64,000 nucleotides of DNA from Xanthomonas boreopolis (GTDB lineage Bacteria > Pseudomonadota > Gammaproteobacteria > Xanthomonadales > Xanthomonadaceae): the NCBI GenBank assembly GCA_014654535.1, contig BNBA01000005.1:62001-126000 (forward strand). The letters are read 5' to 3'. Shown here piece by piece: positions 11,412 to 18,028 of the stretch; positions within the stretch are counted from its first letter, which is position 1; every line of letters begins with the position of its first letter. The position numbers and the translations under genes are program-made. The notes beneath the pieces were generated by a model that was not told the origin of the DNA, ran no database searches, and saw only the letters and a program-made list of their open reading frames with translations.

Positions 11412-11931
11412 AGGCGACGCGGTAGCAGGCGCGCAGCGCGCGCACCATCGCCTTCTGCACCCTGTTGACGGTGATGCCAAGGTGCTCGGCGATGCGCGGA
11501 TAGGTCCAGCCGTCCAGCTGCGACAGCAGGAAAGCCTGGCGCACCGTGGCCGGCAGGCCATCCAGCAACGCCGCGATCTCCTCCAGCGCCTCCAGCGCCA
11601 GGCGCGACTCTTCGGGAGAGGGCGCCATCGCGTCCCCGCGAGCGGCCAGTGCATCCAGGTAGGCCTGCTCGATCGCCTGGCGGCGCCAATGATTGACCAC
11701 CAACCCGTGCGCGACGGTGGTCAGGTAGGCACGCGGGGTGCGGATCGCCTCCACCGGGAAGCGCCCGCTGAGCACGCGCAGGAAGGCATCTTGGGCCAGG
11801 TCGAGCGCCAGCGTGTCGTTGCCCAGCCGGCGGCGCAGCCATCCTTTCAGCCAGCCGTGATGGTCGCGGTACAGAACGTGCACTTGCTGTCGGGCATCGT
11901 CCCGGACGACGCCCATGTCGAGCGCGGACAT
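11404..11931 (-). CDS. FecI-type ECF RNA polymerase sigma factor
   Basis: 175 residues. Sigma region 2 is at about 15-85 (LYRDHHGWLKGWLRRRLG, DLAQDAFLRVL, TPRAYLTTVAHGLVVNHWRR). Region 4 is at about 115-170 (LPATVRQAFLLSQLDGWTY, RIAEHLGITVNRVQKAMVRAL). It belongs to the iron-starvation ECF group and should transcribe the receptor operon downstream. The 8-base overlap with fecR and the Fur box 20 bases upstream of its ATG give the usual two-tier control: Fur for iron status and FecR for ligand presence. Confidence 0.94.
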   Translation of the reverse strand: MSALDMGVVRDDARQQVHVLYRDHHGWLKGWLRRRLGNDTLALDLAQDAFLRVLSGRFPVEAIRTPRAYLTTVAHGLVVNHWRRQAIEQAYLDALAARGDAMAPSPEESRLALEALEEIAALLDGLPATVRQAFLLSQLDGWTYPRIAEHLGITVNRVQKAMVRALRACYRVAYG

Positions 11932-11950
11932 GATGGCGACACCGACAAAT

Positions 11951-11969
11951 GATAATGATTATCATCATA
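11951..11969. promoter_or_regulatory. Fur box
   Basis: GATAATGATTATCATCATA agrees with the 19-bp Fur consensus at 16 of 19 positions. It lies in the short interval between fecI (minus) and the GIY-YIG gene (plus), so Fur bound here could affect both. Iron repression of the heme locus is the expected outcome. Confidence 0.9.
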
Positions 11970-12014
11970 TTCAAGCGCGTGCCACCGCGCAACCCGCCCC
12001 GGTGCAGTCCGATA

Positions 12015-12311
12015 ATGCGCGCCATGCAACCGCCCAAGTCCTGGTATCTCTACCTGCTGCTGTGCCGCGACGGCAGCTACTACGCCGGCATCACCAACGA
12101 CCTGCAGGCGCGCTACCAAGCGCACCTGGCCGGCAAGGGCGCACGCTATACCCGGGCGAATCCGCCGCTGCAGTTGCTCGGCAGCCGGCCCTACCCCGAT
12201 CGCGCTTCCGCCTCGCGCGCGGAGTGGCAGCTCAAGCGGCAGCCGCGCGCGCGCAAGCTGGCCTGGCTGCTGGCGGGACAGGACGAACCCGCGCGAACGG
12301 ATCCGGCCTGA
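12015..12311 (+). CDS. GIY-YIG nuclease-domain protein (UPF0213 type)
   Basis: 98 residues from ATG 12015 (ATG 12024 is a second possible start, 95 residues). The protein is one small GIY-YIG domain: [19 protein letters not shown] contains the paired Y-Y and Y-AGI elements, followed by the basic helix [16 protein letters not shown], and [15 protein letters not shown] nearer the C-terminus. Family members are single-domain nuclease-like proteins with a poorly defined role in DNA metabolism. It is divergent from fecI, with the Fur box between them. Confidence 0.9.
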   Translation: MRAMQPPKSWYLYLLLCRDGSYYAGITNDLQARYQAHLAGKGARYTRANPPLQLLGSRPYPDRASASRAEWQLKRQPRARKLAWLLAGQDEPARTDPA

Positions 12312-12336
12312 TCCTTCCTCCGTCCCGCCTTGCCGC

Positions 12337-13149
12337 TCAGGAGCGCGTCAACGCCGCCCGGATCGCGCGCAACTGGCGCTTCACCGCCGCCTCCTGCCCC
12401 GGGCCCAGCCGCACCAGCGCCTTCTGTCCGACCGACAGCGATTCCAGCGCCGGGTTGACGAAGCGGTACTTGCCGCGTCCGTTGGGTTCGACGAGCGGCG
12501 GCTGCGCCGGTTCCGGCGCCTGCAGCAGATGGTCGATCACCTGCACCAGGCGATCGTTGAAGTAGCCGTCGGGATAGCCCAGCTCCACGTAGGCCTGCTG
12601 GAACAGCGGGTAGAAGCGCCGGTAGGCGCGCGCGAGCGCCTGCGGATCGACGGCGGCGAAGGCCTTCACGTACGGCGCATAGCGTTCGGCATTGGCGGGA
12701 GCCAGCGTCGCGCCGGCCTCGTCCTGCCGCAGCTGCAGTTCGCCCGGCAGCGGGCGCAGCGCGAGCGACTGGCGGGTGGCGCTGCGCCGCGGCAGGTTGT
12801 CGACCATCGTGACCAGCCGCTGGATCAGGTGGTCGCGCAACAGCACGTCCAGCACGGACGCATCGCCGGCCAGGTTGGAGAGCGCCTCCCACGCCGCCGC
12901 ATCGCTGTCCGCCAGCGCCGGAATGGCCGGATCCGCGGCCGCCGGGCTCTCGACCGGATGCTGCGGCCCCCCGGGCGCCGCGGCGCTCGCGGAGGGCGGC
13001 GCCTGGACCGGCGGTTCGGTGCGCGAGGGGAAGGCCGGCGGCGAGGCCGTGGTGTGCGTGGTCGTGTCGGGGCGGAACAGCCACCAGCCGATGCCGGCGA
13101 CCAGGATCGCCCCGGTGAGCCAGGGCCAGAGCGCGGTCTTGTTCTGCAT
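12337..13149 (-). CDS. DUF3014 domain protein, membrane-anchored
   Basis: 270 residues from ATG 13149. A single N-terminal membrane helix (about 7-25, LWPWLTGAILVAGIGWWLF) is followed by a Pro/Ala-rich linker (about 30-75) and the DUF3014 domain (about 80-270). The domain has an aromatic-rich segment RFYPLFQQAYVELGYPDGYF and the conserved stretch YRFVNPALESLSVGQKALVR. The bulk should be periplasmic. The function of the family is unknown. It ends 25 bases from the convergent GIY-YIG gene. Confidence 0.85.
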   Translation of the reverse strand: MQNKTALWPWLTGAILVAGIGWWLFRPDTTTHTTASPPAFPSRTEPPVQAPPSASAAAPGGPQHPVESPAAADPAIPALADSDAAAWEALSNLAGDASVLDVLLRDHLIQRLVTMVDNLPRRSATRQSLALRPLPGELQLRQDEAGATLAPANAERYAPYVKAFAAVDPQALARAYRRFYPLFQQAYVELGYPDGYFNDRLVQVIDHLLQAPEPAQPPLVEPNGRGKYRFVNPALESLSVGQKALVRLGPGQEAAVKRQLRAIRAALTRS

Positions 13150-13363
13150 GCGAACACTCCAACGTAGGAACACCTACGTCGGACCGCGGTACCGCAGCGA
13201 GGTTCCATCCCGCGGGCCGCGCCTTCAGCTCCCCGGCGTCACGGTCCCGGGACCGCGCGAACGGAGCGATTCTCCGTACGCACTGCCTGCCTGCTCCAAC
13301 CACGCACCATGCCGCGATTGCCAGTCCGCGCAGTGGCCGAGCAAAAAAGACCGCTTGCGCCGG

Positions 13364-14980
13364 TTAGTGCCCGGTATCCCTTGCGCCCCCGGTGCCGGCC
13401 GCTTCCTTCCCCTGCTGCAACGACAACAGCCCGAGCAACGCCGCCAGGGCGACGTAGGCACCGACGAACTGCCAGCTGATCGTGCGCGCCAGGCCTTCCA
13501 GCTGCCACGGCAGGTAGATGCCGCCGCGCGGGTCGACCGAGTGGATCAGGCCGAACAGGGCCAGGCCGGCCGCGACCAGCAGGAATCCGGCGGCGCGCAG
13601 CAGGCGTCCGTCGATCATCGCCACGACCGCGGCCGTCCACAGCATCGCGGTGATGATGAAGCCGTTGCCCAGGGTGAAGATCACCGCCAGCTCCGGCAGG
13701 CCGTGGCCATCCACGCGGGTGGTCAGCGCGGCGAGCTGCTCCGGCGGGATCCAGCCGGGCGCCTTGATCGCCAGCAGGTAGGCGGCCGACGGCAGGAAGC
13801 CCAGCACCATCGCGCCGGCGTGCTGTTTCGGCGTGGCCTGGAACGCCTGCGTGGTGATGTCGATCGCGACGTAGACGATGATCGGCGAGAGCACCGCCAG
13901 CGGCAGCCACTGCACCAGCCCGGAGACGATCCCGAGCATGCCGCCGATGCCCACGAACAGGCCGGTCAGCAGCGTGTAGCCGCTGCGCGCGCCCATGTGC
14001 TTGTAGGCCGGCTGGCCGATGTACGGCGTGGTCTGCGCGACGCCGCCACAGACGCCGGCGACCAGCGTGGCGAACGCTTCCACCAGCAGGATGTCGCGGG
14101 TGCGGTAGTCGTCGCCGGCGGCGCGCGCGCTCTCGCTGACGTTGATGCCGCCGACCACCATCAGCAGGCCGAACGGCAGCAGCAGCGGCAGGTACGGCAC
14201 GGTGTTCGGCAGGCCCTCGACGAAGCCCAGCGTCGGCCACGGCAGCACCACCTGCGGCGGCGTCCACTGCGGCAAGGCGAAGCCCGGCGCGCCGAGCCCG
14301 GCCAACCCGAGCCCGTAGTACAGCAACGTGCCGAACACGAACGCGACCAGCACGCCCGGCAGTTTCACCGGCAGGCGCCCCTTGGCGACCAGCACGTACA
14401 GCAGCAGGCCGAGCGTGGTGAAGCCTGCGATCGGCGAGCGCAGCGTCTCCAGCAGCGGCAGCAGCCCCATCAGCACCAGCGCGATGCCGGCGATCGAGCC
14501 GAGCAGCGCCGCGCGCGGCAAGGCCCGCGTCACCGCCTCGCCGAAGAACGACAGCACCAGTTTGAGCAGGCCCATCACGATCAGCGAGGCCATGCCCAGC
14601 TTCCAGGTCGCCAGTGCCGCCGCGTGCGGGTCCAGGCCTTGCGCCTTGAACGCCACGAACGCCGGGCCGAGCACCAGCAACGCCATGCCGATGCTGGTCG
14701 GCGCATCCAGGCCCAGGGGCATCGCGGTGACGTCGTCGCGCCCGGTGCGGGCGGCCAGCCGCCGCGCCATCAGCGTGTACAGCAGGTTGCCGACCAGCAC
14801 GCCGAACGCGGTGCCCGGGAACATCCGGCCGAACACCACGTCCGCCGGGAACTGGAACATGCCGACCAGGGCCATCGCGATGAAGCCCAGGATCGACAGG
14901 TTGTCGACCACCAGGCCGAAGAAGCCGTTGAGGTCGGCCGCGACGAACCAGCGCGGCGACTTGGAGGGGGATGTGCTCAT
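13364..14980 (-). CDS. Xanthine/uracil/guanine permease-family membrane transporter
   Basis: 538 residues with 12 or more hydrophobic segments, the size of NCS2/AzgA-like transporters. Segments include LVVDNLSILGFIAMALVGM, the SAC-type loop GGINVSESARAAGDDY (about 275-290), and AQTTPYIGQPAYKHMGARSG, which corresponds to the substrate-binding region of the NCS2 fold. The substrate is probably a purine or related base, but the family assignment does not settle which. It is a single gene, 122 bases upstream of the methyltransferase stop on the same strand. Confidence 0.85.
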   Translation of the reverse strand: MSTSPSKSPRWFVAADLNGFFGLVVDNLSILGFIAMALVGMFQFPADVVFGRMFPGTAFGVLVGNLLYTLMARRLAARTGRDDVTAMPLGLDAPTSIGMALLVLGPAFVAFKAQGLDPHAAALATWKLGMASLIVMGLLKLVLSFFGEAVTRALPRAALLGSIAGIALVLMGLLPLLETLRSPIAGFTTLGLLLYVLVAKGRLPVKLPGVLVAFVFGTLLYYGLGLAGLGAPGFALPQWTPPQVVLPWPTLGFVEGLPNTVPYLPLLLPFGLLMVVGGINVSESARAAGDDYRTRDILLVEAFATLVAGVCGGVAQTTPYIGQPAYKHMGARSGYTLLTGLFVGIGGMLGIVSGLVQWLPLAVLSPIIVYVAIDITTQAFQATPKQHAGAMVLGFLPSAAYLLAIKAPGWIPPEQLAALTTRVDGHGLPELAVIFTLGNGFIITAMLWTAAVVAMIDGRLLRAAGFLLVAAGLALFGLIHSVDPRGGIYLPWQLEGLARTISWQFVGAYVALAALLGLLSLQQGKEAAGTGGARDTGH

Positions 14981-15102
14981 GCGTGGTTAAAGGGACGTGG
15001 GAGGAGGAAGACGGGGCAAGGGAGCGGAGAATAATCCCCGCGCCCCTCCGGAAGGACGACCGCGGCGGGATACTGCATTGCGCACGGGACCGGGGCGGAC
15101 GG

Positions 15103-15795
15103 CTACTTCCGCCTGGACCATACGCCGGTGTACTCGGGAATCACGCCATCGTGGCGCTGCTCGATGCCCGCCGCGGCATCCTCGCCGAAGAAGAAGCCGA
15201 ACGCCCGCGCCGCATCGGCCGGGCTGTCGAAGCGGTAGTCGGTCGCCACGACATCGCGGCGCAGGCCATGGCGCCGCTCCAGCGCGCGATAGAACGTCTC
15301 GAGTCCGGGAAGCGGGGCGGCCGGAGCATCGACGTTGGAGCCCAGGGTCTCGATCAGGACCAGCGTGCCGCCGGGACGCAGCTGCGCCAGGCAGGCCTCC
15401 ACCAGCTCGTCGGCCGCCGCCGCCGGGTCGTCCATGTCCAGCGCCCGGTGCCCGAAGCTCCAGCCTTCGATCACCACGTCCGCCTGCTCCGCCAGGGTGG
15501 CGATGTCGGCGTTGTCGAGCAGGCGGAACGCCAGCTTGTGCTCGTGCGCCCGCAGGCGGCGCCGAGCGCGCTCCAGCATGTGCGCGGACCGGTCGAAGCA
15601 CACGACCTGCGCGGCGAGGCCGGCGTACAACGCGGTGACCCGGCCGGTCCCCGTCCCGAACTCGAGCACCCGCTTGCCCTCGAAATCGAAGGTGCCGAGC
15701 AGGTACCGGCCAAGATTCCCCTGCCAGTCCTCGCGCGAGACCAGCTCGTCGTATCGATCGGCATGGCGCGCATAGATGTCGTACATCGAGGGCAT
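15103..15795 (-). CDS. Class I SAM-dependent methyltransferase
   Basis: 230 residues. Motif I VLEFGTGTGRVTALYAG (about 43-59) binds S-adenosylmethionine. VVCFDRSAHMLERARRRL (about 64-82) is motif II, and LRPGGTLVLIETLG (about 135-150) is motif III. The N-terminus MYDIYARHADRYDELVSRED is typical of small-molecule methyltransferases of the ubiE/Methyltransf_11 type. The substrate is unknown. The ribosome site GGGAG is just upstream of the ATG. The gene is the last of a minus-strand series whose order was changed by the insertion of the XAC2610-like gene. Confidence 0.9.
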   Translation of the reverse strand: MPSMYDIYARHADRYDELVSREDWQGNLGRYLLGTFDFEGKRVLEFGTGTGRVTALYAGLAAQVVCFDRSAHMLERARRRLRAHEHKLAFRLLDNADIATLAEQADVVIEGWSFGHRALDMDDPAAAADELVEACLAQLRPGGTLVLIETLGSNVDAPAAPLPGLETFYRALERRHGLRRDVVATDYRFDSPADAARAFGFFFGEDAAAGIEQRHDGVIPEYTGVWSRRK

Positions 15796-15810
15796 GTCGG
15801 CTCCCTTTCG

Positions 15811-15891
15811 CTATCCCGCTTCGCCTTCCCGCAGGTCCAGGTGCAGGAACCGGTTGAAATCGCTGGCCGCGTAATCGCCGAATGCGGGGCC
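15811..15891 (-). pseudogene. Remnant of the GNAT gene 3' end
   Basis: This stretch is the former end of the acetyltransferase gene now located at 16777-17259. It encodes the same tail (FNRFLHLDLREG) but then reads EAG and stops at TAG 15811-15813. It is cut off from the rest of the gene by the XAC2610-like gene. It marks where the original GNAT gene ended before the 960-bp insertion. Confidence 0.85.
15822..15891. repeat. 70-bp direct repeat, copy 1
   Basis: Identical over 70 bases to 16782-16851, 960 bases away, in the same orientation. It lies downstream of the XAC2610-like gene and contains the GNAT 3' remnant. Confidence 0.97.
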
Positions 15892-15925
15892 AGCGACAGC
15901 GTTGTGCCGCATCGGGCTCGTACGC

Positions 15926-16780
15926 TCATAAGGCATCCTGCGGTACATGCACCCAACCGACGACGGCGCCTTTGTCCGGATTGCGGTAGCGGACCTTGAG
16001 CCACTGCCCGTCCTCGCTGATGTCCAGCGCCTCGAAGCGATCCCGCTTCACCAGGTAGCGAGCGGCGGCTCCGTCGATCGGTTTGGCATGCAACGGCAAG
16101 CGCTCCGCGGAGACGACGCCCTGCAATGGCACTAGCGGGCCTTCGGGCGGGGTCACGAGCCCAAGTCCGACGGCCCGCTCCGTCACTCGTCCCGCAGGGT
16201 CGTAAGTCGACCATACCGCCACAGGGGCGCCGTCATCCGGCGTGAGGTCCAGCATTGCGCTCACCGCGGGATCGACCACCCGCTCCGATCGATACACATA
16301 AAGCCGCCCTTGCACGTCGTAGCGATACACGTCCGTGTACCACATCGGGCCACCACGGCAACTGCTGAAGAGCTGCCTGGTTCTTGGCTCGGGCACGAGA
16401 TCCCAAAAACCTTCGCAACTCTTGGGTGCGTTCGCAGGCAGCTTCAGCTCGGTAAAACGTCCGCTTCCGGGATCGAACAGGTACACGATATTGACGTCGT
16501 TGACCTGCCCCATCCTTGCCGACGACACCAGGTCCTCGTAGCCATCGAAGTTGTAGTCGGCATGATCGATGCTGGACTCACCGTCCTCATTGCTGGCTCC
16601 CTGCAACTGCTGCACGATGCCGCTCGGCAGCAGTTTGACCTGAAAAGAACCGTCGCCTGCTGCATCGACCCGGGCATGCACGCCTGCCGCAACCTGGAAC
16701 TCCAACGGATTCCCTGCCGCCGCCGGCACGGACACCGCGAACGCGCTTGCGGCCAACATCCATTTCGCCATGGGCGTCAT
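15926..16780 (-). CDS. XAC2610-related secreted protein, inserted gene
   Basis: 284 residues with a signal peptide (MAKWMLAASAFAVSVPAAAG). A FG-GAP-like region (about 70-115: DHADYNFDGYEDLV, Asp-rich calcium-loop pattern) is followed by a beta-rich part and a C-terminal SH3-like segment (QWLKVRYRNPDKGAVVGWVH). It resembles XAC2610-related proteins of xanthomonads, whose function is unknown; periplasmic or outer-surface location is likely. Its ATG overlaps the GNAT stop (ATGA). The gene is bracketed by 70-bp direct repeats derived from the GNAT 3' end, so it entered this operon secondarily. Confidence 0.85.
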   Translation of the reverse strand: MTPMAKWMLAASAFAVSVPAAAGNPLEFQVAAGVHARVDAAGDGSFQVKLLPSGIVQQLQGASNEDGESSIDHADYNFDGYEDLVSSARMGQVNDVNIVYLFDPGSGRFTELKLPANAPKSCEGFWDLVPEPRTRQLFSSCRGGPMWYTDVYRYDVQGRLYVYRSERVVDPAVSAMLDLTPDDGAPVAVWSTYDPAGRVTERAVGLGLVTPPEGPLVPLQGVVSAERLPLHAKPIDGAAARYLVKRDRFEALDISEDGQWLKVRYRNPDKGAVVGWVHVPQDAL

Positions 16781-17259
16781 ACGCCTTCCCGCAGGTCCAG
16801 GTGCAGGAACCGGTTGAAATCGCTGGCCGCGTAATCGCCGAATGCGGGGCCGTCGACGAAGCCGCGCCGCCGGTACAGCGCCAGTGCCGGTTCGAACGCC
16901 GGCCCGCTGCCGGTTTCCAGGCTCAGCCGGTGCAGGCCGCGCTTGAGGGCGACGCCGATGATGTGGTCCAGCAACGCCGCGGCCGCGCCCTGGCGCAGGA
17001 AGGCCGGATGCGTGCGCATCGACTTCAGCTCGCCATGGCCATCGCCGAGCGTCCGCAACGCGCCGATCGAGGCCAGCGCATCGCCGCGCCAGGCGCTCCA
17101 GACGGTCACGTCCGGCCGTTGCAGGCCGGACAGGTCCAGCGCGTAGACGCTGCCCGGCGGCGACTGCGCATGCATGCCCCGCAGGTGCAATGCCAACAGC
17201 GCGCGGACCGCCTCGCCACCAAGGTCGTCCTCGCGGATCGCGTAACCCGGGCCGGTCAT
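16777..17259 (-). CDS. GNAT-family N-acetyltransferase
   Basis: 160 residues from ATG 17259. The acetyl-CoA binding motif ELKSMRTHPAFLRQGAAAAL (about 84-103; R-Q-G-A-A) and the C-terminal LYRRRGFVDG (beta-6 region) are characteristic of GNAT enzymes of the YhbS/PhnO-like type. The acceptor is unknown. The stop codon overlaps the start of the XAC2610-like gene, and the last codons are duplicated at 15822-15891. The protein now ends LREGV instead of LREGEAG. It starts 11 bases after the DUF3574 gene, so the two are probably co-transcribed. Confidence 0.92.
   Translation of the reverse strand: MTGPGYAIREDDLGGEAVRALLALHLRGMHAQSPPGSVYALDLSGLQRPDVTVWSAWRGDALASIGALRTLGDGHGELKSMRTHPAFLRQGAAAALLDHIIGVALKRGLHRLSLETGSGPAFEPALALYRRRGFVDGPAFGDYAASDFNRFLHLDLREGV
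16782..16851. repeat. 70-bp direct repeat, copy 2 (inside GNAT gene)
   Basis: The second copy of the repeat at 15822-15891, forming the functional 3' end of the GNAT gene. Repeat plus XAC2610-like gene gives a 960-bp unit, as expected from insertion of a circular segment through homologous sequence or from an unequal duplication. Confidence 0.97.
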
Positions 17260-17270
17260 CCGCGCCGCGC

Positions 17271-17750
17271 TCAGAACGACACGTCCACGGCCTGGCGCGA
17301 CCACAGCACCGACTGGTGCCCGGTGGCCCGCTTCCATGCCAACCGGATCGCCTCGATGTCGGCGCGGCGCTGCGGCGTGTCCTCGTGCAGGATCACCAGC
17401 ACCTTGGTGGCCAGCCGGTTCGGCTCCTTGGCACCGCGGAACAACCACTGGCCGTAGGCGTCGAACACGGTCAGGCCGTCGGGAAAACGCGGCGTCACCT
17501 CCTTGTCGAGGAAGGCGCGCCACTGCGCCTCGCTGATCTTCTCGGTCTGCGGCCGCTCGGCCGGGCCGGTCTCCTCGCCGACGCCGAAATACAGCTCGCT
17601 GCGCACCCAGCCGTGCGCGTCGGCCGGGCGGGCCGCGTCGCCCTGCAAGGTGGCGGTGGTGCCGCTGGCGCCCGGCGCGGTCGGGGCCAGCGTCGAACAC
17701 GCCGACAGGGCGAAGGCGGCGGCCAGCAGGGAAGTGCGCAGCAATTTCAT
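17271..17750 (-). CDS. DUF3574 lipoprotein
   Basis: 159 residues from ATG 17750. The signal sequence MKLLRTSLLAAAFALSAC ends in a lipobox (LSAC), so the mature protein is lipid-anchored. The DUF3574 domain (about 50-159) includes SELYFGVGEE, FLDKEVTPRFPDGLTVFDAYGQW and KVLVILHED. The fold is ferredoxin-like by family description; the function is unknown. It heads the series DUF3574, GNAT, XAC2610-like, methyltransferase. Confidence 0.9.
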   Translation of the reverse strand: MKLLRTSLLAAAFALSACSTLAPTAPGASGTTATLQGDAARPADAHGWVRSELYFGVGEETGPAERPQTEKISEAQWRAFLDKEVTPRFPDGLTVFDAYGQWLFRGAKEPNRLATKVLVILHEDTPQRRADIEAIRLAWKRATGHQSVLWSRQAVDVSF

Positions 17751-18028
17751 GGGTTCTCCAGGGACGACGAAAGAACAAGGCCCGGGGCGCCCGTGGGGTG
17801 CGCCGTGCCTTGCGACGGGTTCGCGGAAGCGTTCGCGCATGGGGATATGCGCCGCTTCCGCGAAGGACTCGCAAATAAGTATCCGTGATGAGCTGATGCC
17901 GGCGGACGGCCGATGGCCCCTCGCGCCGGCGTCAACGGCCCGTTAATATATCGCTTCATCCGGATGGATGCTGATATCGATCGCAACCATCGCCGCGATC
18001 CCCGCAGTTCGTAGGAGACCCTCCCCCC

